Assembly: GCA_021786335.1 (NCBI GenBank)
Contig: JAJYNM010000056.1
Coordinates: 1 to 23,578, forward strand
Length of the DNA stretch: 23,578 bases
Source of the DNA: an archaeon
Lineage (GTDB): Archaea; Thermoproteota; Nitrososphaeria; Nitrososphaerales; UBA183
Direction: 5' to 3'
Shown here: positions 14,204 to 22,493 of the stretch, piece after piece
Layout: each line of letters starts with the position of its first letter
Position numbering within the stretch: the stretch's first letter is position 1
Notes under the pieces: model-generated
What the model was told of the DNA's origin: nothing
Database searches by the model: none
What the model saw: only the letters and a program-made list of their open reading frames with translations
Made by a program: the position numbers and the translations under genes

Positions 14204-16054
14204 CTACTTTCCTTCGTCCACAACTCTGTAGTCAGCGTCGCCGACTTTCTGGTCACCGCCCTGGCCACCGGGAGGGGGCCCTTGCGGCTGTTTCTGAGCC
14301 TGCTGATAGACCGAGGCGCCTACCTCCTGGAGGACCTTCTTCAGCGCCTCGCTCTTCTCCCTGATCGCTCCGGTATCCTGCCCACCGACCGCCTTCCTGA
14401 GGTCCTGAGCGGCTGAGTCTATCCTGTCCATGCTCGCCCTGTCGACCTTGCCTTCCAGGTCCTTCTTCGTCCTCTCTGCCGTGTAGAGCACCGAGTCAGC
14501 GTCGTTCCTGACCTCCGCATCTTCCCTCTTCTTCCTGTCCTGGTCGGCGAAGGACTCCGCCTCCTTGATGAGCTTCTCTTTCTCTTCCTTTGACAGCTTG
14601 GTCGACGCGGTTATCGTAATCTTGTTCTCCTTCCCCGTCCCGATGTCCTTCGCCCCTACGGTGAGGATGCCGTTGGCGTCGATGTCGAATGTCACCTCAA
14701 TCTGCGGGACCCCCCTGGGCGCAGGTGGTATCCCTGTCAGGTTGAACATCCCGAGGGAGACGTTGTCTGCCGCCATGCTCCTCTCTCCCTGGACGACGTG
14801 GATGGTCACAGCGGTCTGGAAGTCAGCTGCAGTCGTGAACGTCTTGCTCCTCTTGGTCGGGATCGTGGCATTCTTCTCTATCAGGTGCTCGGTGATCCCT
14901 CCGAGGGTCTCGACGCCCAGCGAGAGCGGCGTCACGTCCAGCAGAAGCATGTCCTTTATCTCCCCAGCCAGGACCGCCCCTTGTATCGCCGCCCCTATGG
15001 CGACGGCTTCCATTGGGTCGACCCCTCTCTCGGCCTGCTTCCTGGCAACGTCCTCGACGAACTTCCGGACCAGCGGCATCCTTGTCATGCCGCCTATCAG
15101 TATCACCTTGTCCACCTGCTCGGGGGTGAGCTTGGCGTCGTTGACCACCCTTCGTATTGTATCCTCCGTCTTTGCGACTATAGGCCTGGCGACCTCCTCC
15201 AGCTTGGTCCTGGTCAGCGTGTAGTGAATGTTCTTCGGGCCCGAGGAGTCGCTGGCTATGAATGGGAGGTCCACATCGGTCGACATCAGGTTAGAGAGCT
15301 GGATCTTCGCCTGCTCTGCTCCCTCCTTCAGCCTGGCCATGGCGGTCTTGTCGGTGGTTAGGTCTATCCCTGTCTTCGAACGGAAGTCGTCGAGGAGGAC
15401 TTGGATGATGGCCTTGTCCACGTCTGTCCCTCCTGTCTGCGTGTCCCCAGAGGTGGCGAGGACCTGGAACACCCCCTTCCCGAACTCCATTATGGTCGCG
15501 TCGTGGGTCCCTCCCCCGAAGCTGAAGACGAGGATCTTCATCTCCTTCTCTGACTTGTCGAGGCCGTAGGCGAGCGACGCGGCAGTAGGCTCGTTGATTA
15601 TCCTGACGACCTCGAGGCCTGCTATCTCGCCTGCGTCCTTGGTCGCCTGACGCTGGTTATCGTTGAAGTGGGCTGGTACCGTGATCACCACCTTCTTCAC
15701 GGGGTAGCCCAGGAACACTTCTGTGTCGTGCTTGATCTTCTGGAGTATGTAGGAGCTGAGCTGCTCCGGTGAGTAGTCCTTCCCTGATAGGTTGACCCGG
15801 TAGTCTGTCCCCATCTTCCTCTTGATCTCGAAGACGGTCCCGTCGGGGTTGGTAACCACCTGGCGCCTTGCCGGCTCTCCTACCAGGAGTTGCCCGTCCT
15901 TTGTGTAGGCTACCACAGAAGGGAACATCTTCCCTGCGGGGGTCGCCCCTTCGGCGCTCGGAATCACCACCGGCCTCCCTGCTTCTACCACCGCTGCCGC
16001 GGAGTTCGTTGTCCCCAGGTCTATCCCTATGATCTTCTCTCTGGCGCTACTCAT
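14204..16054 (-). CDS. dnaK: Chaperone protein DnaK (Hsp70)
   Basis: A 616-residue Hsp70. The nucleotide-binding domain has the phosphate-1 motif IDLGTTNS (11-18), K78 in the FEIKRKMG segment, and the [10 protein letters not shown] and [15 protein letters not shown] signatures. The substrate-binding domain follows from about 385, and the C-terminus ends in [11 protein letters not shown]. The first lobe lacks the roughly 24-residue insertion of Gram-negative bacterial DnaK, as in archaeal and Gram-positive proteins. The phosphate-2 motif reads [10 protein letters not shown] (176-185): the usual Asp before LGGGT (Hsc70 D199) is Ser178, while the later Asp (D185) is kept. The ATG shares one base with the grpE stop. 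Confidence 0.97.
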   Translation of the reverse strand: MSSAREKIIGIDLGTTNSAAAVVEAGRPVVIPSAEGATPAGKMFPSVVAYTKDGQLLVGEPARRQVVTNPDGTVFEIKRKMGTDYRVNLSGKDYSPEQLSSYILQKIKHDTEVFLGYPVKKVVITVPAHFNDNQRQATKDAGEIAGLEVVRIINEPTAASLAYGLDKSEKEMKILVFSFGGGTHDATIMEFGKGVFQVLATSGDTQTGGTDVDKAIIQVLLDDFRSKTGIDLTTDKTAMARLKEGAEQAKIQLSNLMSTDVDLPFIASDSSGPKNIHYTLTRTKLEEVARPIVAKTEDTIRRVVNDAKLTPEQVDKVILIGGMTRMPLVRKFVEDVARKQAERGVDPMEAVAIGAAIQGAVLAGEIKDMLLLDVTPLSLGVETLGGITEHLIEKNATIPTKRSKTFTTAADFQTAVTIHVVQGERSMAADNVSLGMFNLTGIPPAPRGVPQIEVTFDIDANGILTVGAKDIGTGKENKITITASTKLSKEEKEKLIKEAESFADQDRKKREDAEVRNDADSVLYTAERTKKDLEGKVDRASMDRIDSAAQDLRKAVGGQDTGAIREKSEALKKVLQEVGASVYQQAQKQPQGPPPGGQGGDQKVGDADYRVVDEGK

Positions 16055-16629
16055 CAGACTTCCTCCTCCCGGGCTGTTTTACGCGCCAATTCAACTTTTA
16101 CCATACTCGGTCTCAGAAGCTGCCCCCTGAATGTGTACCCCGTCCTCAGTTCCTCGACCACCCGATCGGGCCCTTCCCCCTCGCCCTGGGCCTTCTCCAC
16201 CGCTTCGTGAACGGCCGGGTCGAAAGGCTTCCCCAGGGCGTCGATGGGCTCGACCCCCACCGACTGAAGGGCGGCGCGGAGGTTCCGCCCGACCATCCTT
16301 ATCCCTTCAAGCAGCTCATTGTTTGCCGACCCTTCTGCGTGATTCAGAGCAAGTTCCAGCTCGTCGGACACCACGAGGAGCTTCGAGGCCAGCCCCTTCG
16401 CGAGCGACTCCCCTGCCTCCTTCATCTCCTTCTCTGCCCTCTTCCTGTAGTTCTCTAGGTCTGCCTGGGAATATCTCAGGTGCGTCATCAGTTCTTCGCT
16501 CCGCTTCTTCTCTTCTGCGAGCTGCTTCTTGAGCGCCTCCAGTTGGTCCTCTGCGCCCTTCTCTGTTTCTTCGAACTCCGACAACTTCAGCTCAGCTCTC
16601 CAGTGGGAAGTCCGCGCTTTTCGATTCAT
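16054..16629 (-). CDS. grpE: Nucleotide exchange factor GrpE
   Basis: About 191 residues from the ATG at 16627-16629. A long charged N-terminal coiled coil is followed by the GrpE core ([27 protein letters not shown]) and the C-terminal beta domain ([21 protein letters not shown], then [16 protein letters not shown]). It releases ADP from DnaK. The start is uncertain. The frame also has an ATG at 16651-16653, which would overlap the divergent kinase gene, and a TTG at 16582-16584 preceded by GGAG 8 bases upstream. The only AT-rich promoter-like element is at 16631-16640, so a transcript beginning about 26 bases further on would favour the TTG. It heads the grpE-dnaK-dnaJ operon. Confidence 0.93.
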   Translation of the reverse strand: MNRKARTSHWRAELKLSEFEETEKGAEDQLEALKKQLAEEKKRSEELMTHLRYSQADLENYRKRAEKEMKEAGESLAKGLASKLLVVSDELELALNHAEGSANNELLEGIRMVGRNLRAALQSVGVEPIDALGKPFDPAVHEAVEKAQGEGEGPDRVVEELRTGYTFRGQLLRPSMVKVELARKTAREEEV

Positions 16630-16630
16630 A

Positions 16631-16640
16631 CGTATAAATT
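16631..16640. promoter_or_regulatory. TATA-like element between grpE and the RIO1 kinase
   Basis: CGTATAAATT is the one strong TATA-like sequence in this divergent gap. On the plus strand it is centred about 26 bases before the GTG at 16662 and 20 before the ATG at 16656 of the kinase. Read on the minus strand (AATTTATACG) it could also serve grpE if that gene starts at the internal TTG at 16584. Confidence 0.55.
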
Positions 16641-16655
16641 TTGATTGATTCATGG

Positions 16656-17435
16656 ATGGGCGTGGCCGATGAAGACGAAAGCGATAAGATGAGGGAGAGG
16701 CTCCTGCGGCTCGAGCGAGAGAACAGGTACCTGAGGAGGGACTCCGACGATAGGAAGGTGCTGGAGGAGGTCTTCGACAGGTCTACCATGCTGGCCGTCG
16801 AGGAGCTGATAGCGAGGAAAGACATTCGCGAGCTCCGCGGCGTGGTGAGCGCAGGCAAGGAGGCCAGGGTCTACCTTGGGGAAGACAAGGCGGGCAGGGC
16901 AGTCGCGGTGAAAATCTATCTCACCTCTGCCTCTGACTTCAGGAAGCGCATGGGCTACATCGCAGGGGACAGGCGATTCGGCAAACTCCCAGCCGGTTCG
17001 AGGGACACCATATACCTCTGGACCAGGAAAGAGTTCAAGAACCTCCAGCTCGCCCAGCGAGCGGGAATCCGTGTCCCCGCGCCCCTTGCGTTCCTGAAGA
17101 ACATACTCGTGATGGAGTACATCGGGAACCCCCCCCAACCAGCCCCCACCTTCTCGGAGGCGGAGGTCGGTGAAGAGGAGTATACGTGGACGTTCAGGAC
17201 CATCAGCGCGCTCTGGAACGGCGCCGGCCTGGTCCACGCCGACCTCTCTGAGTTCAACGTGTTCAGGGCTGACGGGGGGCCTGTCCTGTTCGACATGGGG
17301 TCCGCGGTCCTCTCGTCGCACCCACAAGCACAGGAGTTTCTGAAGAGAGACGTCTACAACATGGTCAGGTTCTTTAGGAAGAGGGGGATAGGAGGGAAGG
17401 AAGTAGAGGAGTGGATGAGGGTGATCTTATCGTGA
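16656..17435 (+). CDS. RIO1-type serine protein kinase/ATPase
   Basis: A protein of about 259 residues of the atypical RIO kinase family, which in eukaryotes acts as an ATPase in late small-subunit maturation. Numbered from this ATG, the nucleotide loop is SAGKEARVY (65-73), the VAVKIY lysine is K86, the catalytic loop HADLSEFN spans 194-201 (D196, N201) and the metal-binding Asp is D213 in LFDMGSAV. IYLWTRKEFKNL and the absence of a winged-helix N-terminus point to RIO1 rather than RIO2. The N-terminus is a charged helical segment. A GTG at 16662 is 26 bases after the TATA element and may be the true start. A longer TTG form from 16641 would overlap grpE. It is followed by the KH protein with a 4-base overlap. 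Confidence 0.93.
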   Translation: MGVADEDESDKMRERLLRLERENRYLRRDSDDRKVLEEVFDRSTMLAVEELIARKDIRELRGVVSAGKEARVYLGEDKAGRAVAVKIYLTSASDFRKRMGYIAGDRRFGKLPAGSRDTIYLWTRKEFKNLQLAQRAGIRVPAPLAFLKNILVMEYIGNPPQPAPTFSEAEVGEEEYTWTFRTISALWNGAGLVHADLSEFNVFRADGGPVLFDMGSAVLSSHPQAQEFLKRDVYNMVRFFRKRGIGGKEVEEWMRVILS

Positions 17436-18031
17436 GCTTTGAGCAGGTGATGCGGATACCTGTCGACAGGGTGGGTGCGGTCATAGGTAAGGAAGGGGCG
17501 ACGAAGAGGTACCTCGAGAGCGAGATGAGCGTCACCCTACAGGTGGATAGCAAGGAGGGGCTGGTCGTTCTGAAGTCAGGGTCGGCCGTGGGGGCCGACC
17601 TTTTCTCGGCGACCAGGGTCATCGAAGCGATAGGGCGCGGGTTCTCGCCTCAGAAGGCGCGCAGGCTGTTAGACGAGGGGACTGCCCTGGAGGTGATAGA
17701 CCTCCGCGGCTATGCAGGGAGGAGCGCACGGTCCCTCGAGAGGATAAGGGGGAGGGTGATAGGCCTGAAGGGGAAGTCTCGCCGGGTGATCGAAGAGCTG
17801 ACTTCATGCAGCCTGTCGGTGTACGGCAGGACAGTGGCCATAATCGGCGAAGCCGGCGAGGTCCAGCTGGCGTCAGACGCTGTGAAGTCACTGGCCTCAG
17901 GGAGCCAGCACAAGACCGTGTACAACACGCTCCAGAGGGCAAGAACGAGGAAGAAGATGGAGAGGATGTTCCTCTGGGAAGGCACTTCGCCGGAGACCCT
18001 GGAGGAAAAACTCCGGAAGCTTGAGCACTAG
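17432..18031 (+). CDS. KH-domain RNA-binding protein, Dim2/Krr1-like
   Basis: A 199-residue protein with two KH-type RNA-binding domains, with GxxG loops GKEG (19-22) and GLKG (111-114), the second in the VIGLKGKSRRVIEEL context. This matches the archaeal single-copy KH family related to eukaryotic Dim2/Pno1 and Krr1, which bind pre-rRNA near the 3' end of small-subunit RNA. The basic, helical C-terminus contains ARTRKKMERM. The GTG at 17432 overlaps the RIO1 stop as GTGA and is preceded by GAGGGTGATC at 17417-17426, nearly the ideal anti-16S complement; an alternative GTG at 17411 would swallow that site. Pairing with RIO1 fits a joint role in ribosome maturation. Confidence 0.9.
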   Translation: MSFEQVMRIPVDRVGAVIGKEGATKRYLESEMSVTLQVDSKEGLVVLKSGSAVGADLFSATRVIEAIGRGFSPQKARRLLDEGTALEVIDLRGYAGRSARSLERIRGRVIGLKGKSRRVIEELTSCSLSVYGRTVAIIGEAGEVQLASDAVKSLASGSQHKTVYNTLQRARTRKKMERMFLWEGTSPETLEEKLRKLEH

Positions 18032-18032
18032 C

Positions 18033-18038
18033 ATATAT
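18033..18038 (+). promoter_or_regulatory. Possible TATA element in the top6B leader
   Basis: ATATAT begins 2 bases after the KH gene stop and precedes a 131-base stretch without a conventional gene. If used, transcripts would start near 18062 and carry a leader of about 100 bases before top6B. Most other promoters in this window appear to give leaderless mRNAs. Confidence 0.3.
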
Positions 18039-18066
18039 CCGGTTCAGGTCGATACCTGCGGGCGGG

Positions 18067-18080
18067 CCCTTTGGAAAGGG
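18067..18080 (+). other. Short perfect inverted repeat in the top6B leader
   Basis: CCCTTT, GG, AAAGGG forms a perfect 6-base inverted repeat around a 2-base centre. A hairpin with so short a loop would have to open one or two pairs. No T-tract follows, so it is not a convincing terminator. It may be a leader structure or chance. Confidence 0.3.
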
Positions 18081-18148
18081 TAGGACCAGCTAGATTGAAA
18101 CTTTCACTTGTGAATCGACGACTGGAGAAGCAGCAGAGCAGAGACTAC

Positions 18149-18157
18149 GGGGGTGAT
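18149..18157 (+). promoter_or_regulatory. Strong Shine-Dalgarno sequence before top6B
   Basis: GGGGGTGAT matches the ideal archaeal GGAGGTGAT in 8 of 9 positions. It lies 5 bases before a CTG at 18163, the first codon of the frame that encodes the conserved Top6B N-terminus. The KH gene has the same GGTGAT element 5 bases before its GTG, so the site supports initiation at or near 18163 even though CTG is not a standard start. Confidence 0.55.
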
Positions 18158-18162
18158 GACTA

Positions 18163-19786
18163 CTGAGTAGCAAGGCCACATTCGCGGAGATTTCGCCCTC
18201 AGAGTTCTTTCTATCGTAACCGTGACCTGGCCGGGTTCACAAACCCCGCGCGCGCCCTCTACATGGCCATCAGGGAGCTCGTCGAGAACTCCCTGGACTC
18301 CACTGAGATAATTGGAACTCCGCCGGACATCTACGTCAGGATAACCGCCGAGGATCCTAACCTGTCGCTCCCAGACCCGAAGCCCTACAAACTCACCGTC
18401 ATCGACAACGGCACGGGGGTGGCGCCACAGCACGTCCCAAGCGCCTTCGGGAAGGTCTTCTACGGGTCCAAGTACGTCCTGAGGCAGTCTCGGGGCATGT
18501 TCGGCCTAGGTGGGACCATGGCCATCCTCTACGGCCAGATTACCACCAACAAGCCTGTGACGATTACGACCTCCCCCGACGGGAAGCGCAAGTACGGCTT
18601 CCAGATGATGATAGACATAGGGGAGAACAGGCCGACAGTCCTCAAACGATTCAACAGCGAGGCCAATGGCTCAACGGGGACCAGGGTGGACATTGTCCTC
18701 GAAGGCGACTACCTCCGAGCGTCCCAGAAGATAAGCGACTACTTCAAACAGACAGCGCTGGTGGCCAGCTACGCGAACCTGACGGTCGTTGACCCCACCG
18801 GCCAGATAACCTACTACGAAAGGGCAACCACCTCGATGCCGTCCGCTCCCAAGGAGACGCTGCCGCATCCCTACGGCGTTGATGTCGAGGCGTTCAAGCG
18901 GATAGTGAAGGTGTCAGAGGAGCACGACATGAAGACGTTCATGGTCACCCACTTCCACAGGGTGGGAGACAGAATAGCGACGAAGTTCCTTGAGTTCGCG
19001 GGGGTGAGCCCGAAACTCCCTCCGAAAAGGCTCAGCACAAACCAGATAGTCGCCGTGGTGGACGCACTACAGCGCTTCCCGGACTTCCTCCAGCCCGACG
19101 CGGCGGTGCTCTCGCCAATAGGCGAGGAGATCCTCATGGCGGGGATCGCCAAGGAGCTCCAGCCCGAGTTCTCCACGGTGGTCATGAGACCCCCCTCGTC
19201 GTACTCCGGCTTCCCATTCTTGGTCGAGGTCGGGGTCGCATACGGAGGGAAGATATTGCAGCCCGGGGTCAAGCTCTTCAGATTCGCGAACAGGATTCCT
19301 CTCCTATACGACGAGAGCTCAGACGTCAGCTTCGAGGTCCTCAACGAGGAGGTGGACTGGAGAAGGTATCATGTCCCGGCCGAAGCCCCTGTCGGGGTGA
19401 TAACACACATCGCGAGCACCCGGATCCCGTACAAGACAGTCGGCAAGGAGTACATAGCGGACAGGCCGGAGATTCAGAGGGAGATTAGGAACGCGGTGAG
19501 GGAGGCGCTGCGGAGGCTCGGGATCTTCCTGTCCCGCAAGGGGAGCATGGAAGCGGTCCAGAAGAAGATGAACATCTACGGGAAATACCTTCCCCTGATC
19601 GCCCAGTTCTCAACCGAACTGGCAGGGAAGAAATCGCTCCCGAGGTACAGGCAGCTCATAGGCAGTGAGCCCGGCGCGGATGAGACTAATGAACCAGGCA
19701 CGCCAGAGGGGGCACTGGCGGGAGAAGTGGAGGGAGAAAATGTCAACCAAGAAGAGAGTAAAGAGGCAGTCGACAGGTTCAGCTGA
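18163..19786 (+). CDS. top6B: DNA topoisomerase VI subunit B, apparent +1 frameshift near the 5' end
   Basis: The GHKL ATPase subunit of type IIB topoisomerase, partner of Top6A. The long intact frame (ATG 18263 to TGA 19786, 507 residues) shows the N-box ELVENSLDS, the G1 box VIDNGTGV, the G2 region RGMFGLGGTMAILYGQ, GTRV, the transducer domain and an acidic tail. In the same frame, codons from 18212 encode YRNRDLAGFTNPARALY, a conserved segment just before the ATG. The residues expected before it, EISPSEFF, lie in another frame ending at 18210, so base 18211 acts as one extra nucleotide. The upstream frame opens after a TGA with only CTG as a possible start. A conventional call from 18263 would lose the N-terminal dimer strap. 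Whether this is an assembly error, decay or recoding cannot be told here. Confidence 0.85.
18205..18214 (+). other. Frameshift site TTC TTT C TAT in top6B
   Basis: Conserved Top6B residues EFF are read up to TTT (18208-18210) and YRN from TAT (18212-18214), leaving C18211 unread. Without a shift the frame runs CTA TCG TAA and stops at 18217-18219. A Phe-tRNA on UUU could slip one base forward to UUC and stay paired, so the site is compatible with +1 slippage. It has no stop codon in the A site, as the classical RF2 site would. Confidence 0.6.
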
Positions 19787-22436
19787 GACGAGGCAGAACG
19801 CCGTCCAAGGGCTCCTCCACGAGCTGGGAGCGAGCATCTACGCCGACCTGGACGAAGGTCGCTTCCCAAGCCTGACCCTGGCCAGCCGGTCTGTACGGAA
19901 CATAGTCTACGACAAGAAGCTGCAGCAGTTCGTGCTCGGCGCGACCACGGTGAAGAAGTCGTCAGGGAACATCAAACACATCCGTCCGTTCACTCAGCTG
20001 GTATGGCTTGCCTATTTCGCCAAGAAGCTGGTGGACGAGAAACGCACCTCCACGCTCAGGGACGTGTTCTATTCTGCCCAGGCGTTCAACGTCGAGTTCC
20101 AGGACCAGGCCGAGTCCGACGAGCTGATCACCGACTTGGAGGTCCTGATGCAGATGGCGAGGGAGGGGATGAACATCTATCCCGAAGAGAGGAGTGCGAT
20201 CTTCGGGAACATGACGATAGAGTATACCGTCCCAGGCTATGAGGGGAAGACCGCTGACCTCTCCGCGAACCCCGATGGGGTGATGATCGGACCGGCGCTC
20301 ACCACCGCCGAGTTCAGGGACACAGACGCGGAGGTCGTCCTGGCTATAGAGAAGGGCGGCCTTTTCACGAGGTTTATCGAGGAGAGGGTGCACCTAAAGT
20401 ACAAAGCAATACTCATCAATACGGCAGGGCAGCCCCCAAGGTCCACGCGCTTCCTCATCAGGCGGCTGAACCAGGAGCTCGGCCTCCCCGTCGGAATCCT
20501 CTGCGACGCTGACCCTTGGGGGGCCCACATAGCCATGGTGATAAAATCAGGATCGGTGCAAAGAGATGAACCTATCGTGGTGAAGGATTCGAAAGGCAGG
20601 GTCCGCATCACCAAAATCGGGGAGTTCGTAGATGAATGCATCGCTAACTACGGATACTACTATGATTCCAATGGGAACGAGGTATGTGGTGCCATCCCGT
20701 TCGAAACGCTAAGCGTTGACTCTGACCATGGGGTGCGGTTCAAGCCCATGTCGGCGGCAATCCGCCATCGCCACGCCGGACCGCTTTATCGGCTTTCTAC
20801 TTCAACCGGTAGGACAGTCGTCGTGACGCCTAACCACAGCGTCTTCGTCTTGAGAGAGGGGCGGCTGAAGGCCGTTCCGACGACCGAATTGACCACAGGG
20901 GACCTTTTGGTGATAGAAAGAGGCGATTCTATTCAAAGGAGCCAGCCGGTAGTCATAGACTCCATCAAGGAACTCCTGGCGCTCTCTAAGGAGGTTCCGG
21001 TTCCTAGGCTATTCGTCCACATCCAAGATGAGCGTTCAAAATACCGCAGCCGGAGAAGGCTCGAGACCTTCGAGCAAGGGCGAAAGCAGCCTAAACTGAG
21101 TAAGCATCTCCGCGGATCATTCGTCAGCACCAGGAGCCGCAGGGCCCCCGACATGTTGCCAGCGCGGATATGGCTCACCAAGGAGCTGGCCTGCCTTTTC
21201 GGATACTACATTTCAGAGGGAAGGATAGTGAAGGCGAACGGGGTCCCGAGGGCAGTCGAGCTCATGTTCGGACCGCACGAACCTGAGGTAGTCGACGACG
21301 CCGAGGCCTGCATCCGGGCGGTGTTCCCTCGCGCTAACGTCAAAAGGATTGTCGATTCCCTTGGGAACGGGGTAACACTGCGGTTTGGGGGCACCCCCGC
21401 CGCATTGCTCTTCCTAAGGCTATGCGGAACTGGTTTCGCACTTAAGCGGATTCCCATGGTGATGCTTTCTGCCAGAAAGGCGCTTGTCCTAGAGTTCCTC
21501 AAGGGCTGCTTTGGCGACGGACACATCACAAATTCGGGGGGATTGATCTGGAAGATGAAGAATCCAGAATTGATGTCCGACCTGGCCTACCTCATGACCC
21601 AGAACGGCATTGCCTGTTCCATAGGAAGCGACAAGATTTCCCTAATCGTATCGGGGGTTTCTGAGGTGCAAAAGCTGGTTTCAACTGTACTCCATGACGA
21701 CGATAGGGCTACCATCGTTTCCCACATAGCATCGACCAGCCATAGCTCATACCCCATGCCCAAGGCCTTCCCCGTAGTTTCCAGCGGGGTTGTCAATCTG
21801 AAGCGTGAGGTCGGAAAGCATGTACGGCATGACGCCAAGTCCAGGAACCTGTACGGGAGGATATGCGAAGTAACCCAGTCTGGCAAGGAGGGCGGCGCGA
21901 ACAGGGATAACCTGTCTTCGGTTCTGGCGCATCTACTTTCATGCCGGTCCAGTCCCCTGGGTCCGGAAGCGGGTAAGTTGGTGACAAACGTGCTAGGGCT
22001 GGTCAAAGCGGACGTCAGCTTCGACCCCATTGTCAGCATCGAACAGACTCCTCCGGTGGACGAATACGTCTACGACGTCTCAGTCCCGGGAGTGGAACGC
22101 TTCATCGGAGGGCATTCTGGAATCCTCCTTCACAACTCGGCTAACGCGGCCCACCTCCGAGAGCTGACCACCCCCAACTCGAAGTGGCTCGGGGTGTACG
22201 CGAGCGACATCCAGAAGTACAAACTCCCTTCCGACAAGCTGACAGAAGTCGACATCAAGCGACTCTACGAGCTGAAGTCCGACCCGAGGTACACCGAGAA
22301 GATGTGGCACGACGAGCTCGAGACCTTCCTCAAGTACAAGCGGAAGAGCGAGCAAGAGGCTTTCGCCAGGTATGGCCTCAGCTACATCGTGGATACCTAT
22401 CTCCCTGAGAAGCTGGAGACGATGAAGAGCGCCTGA
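19740..22436 (+). CDS. top6A: DNA topoisomerase VI subunit A precursor, interrupted by an intein
   Basis: An 898-residue precursor: 271 residues of N-extein, a 528-residue intein and 99 residues of C-extein, giving a mature protein of 370 residues, normal for Top6A. It is the Spo11-like DNA-cleaving subunit. The catalytic tyrosine is Y111 in LRDVFYSAQAF, and the Toprim acidic residues are E204 (AIEKGG) and D256/D258 in CDADPWG. After splicing, the join reads VIKSG-SANAAHL, a family hallmark. The start is ATG 19740 with GGAGGGAG about 6 bases upstream. It overlaps the top6B end by 47 bases; a longer frame from 19665 would add a basic, non-family segment. Confidence 0.93.
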   Translation: MSTKKRVKRQSTGSAETRQNAVQGLLHELGASIYADLDEGRFPSLTLASRSVRNIVYDKKLQQFVLGATTVKKSSGNIKHIRPFTQLVWLAYFAKKLVDEKRTSTLRDVFYSAQAFNVEFQDQAESDELITDLEVLMQMAREGMNIYPEERSAIFGNMTIEYTVPGYEGKTADLSANPDGVMIGPALTTAEFRDTDAEVVLAIEKGGLFTRFIEERVHLKYKAILINTAGQPPRSTRFLIRRLNQELGLPVGILCDADPWGAHIAMVIKSGSVQRDEPIVVKDSKGRVRITKIGEFVDECIANYGYYYDSNGNEVCGAIPFETLSVDSDHGVRFKPMSAAIRHRHAGPLYRLSTSTGRTVVVTPNHSVFVLREGRLKAVPTTELTTGDLLVIERGDSIQRSQPVVIDSIKELLALSKEVPVPRLFVHIQDERSKYRSRRRLETFEQGRKQPKLSKHLRGSFVSTRSRRAPDMLPARIWLTKELACLFGYYISEGRIVKANGVPRAVELMFGPHEPEVVDDAEACIRAVFPRANVKRIVDSLGNGVTLRFGGTPAALLFLRLCGTGFALKRIPMVMLSARKALVLEFLKGCFGDGHITNSGGLIWKMKNPELMSDLAYLMTQNGIACSIGSDKISLIVSGVSEVQKLVSTVLHDDDRATIVSHIASTSHSSYPMPKAFPVVSSGVVNLKREVGKHVRHDAKSRNLYGRICEVTQSGKEGGANRDNLSSVLAHLLSCRSSPLGPEAGKLVTNVLGLVKADVSFDPIVSIEQTPPVDEYVYDVSVPGVERFIGGHSGILLHNSANAAHLRELTTPNSKWLGVYASDIQKYKLPSDKLTEVDIKRLYELKSDPRYTEKMWHDELETFLKYKRKSEQEAFARYGLSYIVDTYLPEKLETMKSA
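20553..22136 (+). mobile_element. Full-length intein with LAGLIDADG homing endonuclease in Top6A
   Basis: An in-frame insertion of 528 codons between Gly271 and the following Ser of Top6A. Numbered from its first residue: Ser1 nucleophile (SVQRDEPIVV), block B TPNHSVF (92-98, H95), endonuclease motif 1 LACLFGYYISEG (212-223, E222), motif 2 LEFLKGCFGDG (313-323, D322), block F DEYVYDVSVPGVERFIG (503-519) and block G SGILLHN ending in His527-Asn528, with Ser as the +1 residue. All splicing residues and both acidic endonuclease residues are present, so it looks active for splicing and homing. Sampled 60-base lines inside have 29 and 30 G+C against 35 and 36 in neighbouring top6 sequence, consistent with later acquisition. 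Confidence 0.95.
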
Positions 22437-22460
22437 CCTGCTTCAAGAACGAAGAATCGC

Positions 22461-22468
22461 TAAAATAC
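22461..22468 (+). promoter_or_regulatory. Probable TATA box of the small membrane protein gene
   Basis: TAAAATAC is centred about 29 bases before the ATG at 22494 in the 57-base gap after top6A, suiting a leaderless transcript that may continue into the inositol-phosphate synthase gene. Confidence 0.5.
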
Positions 22469-22493
22469 CCTCCCCCTCCGCCTGAAAAGGCCA

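Noticed and set aside
18067..18080. The inverted repeat CCCTTT-GG-AAAGGG as a transcription terminator
   Set aside because: No T-rich tract follows, and archaeal termination depends mainly on such tracts.
18153..18166. GTGATGA followed by CTGA, resembling box C and box D of a guide RNA
   Set aside because: Only 3 bases separate them, leaving no guide segment, and no second box pair lies at a proper distance. The GGTGAT is better explained as a Shine-Dalgarno sequence.
19665..19739. Longer start of top6A inside the end of top6B
   Set aside because: It would add a 25-residue Arg-rich segment read out of frame from the top6B tail. ATG 19740 has a strong Shine-Dalgarno sequence and gives a mature length of 370.
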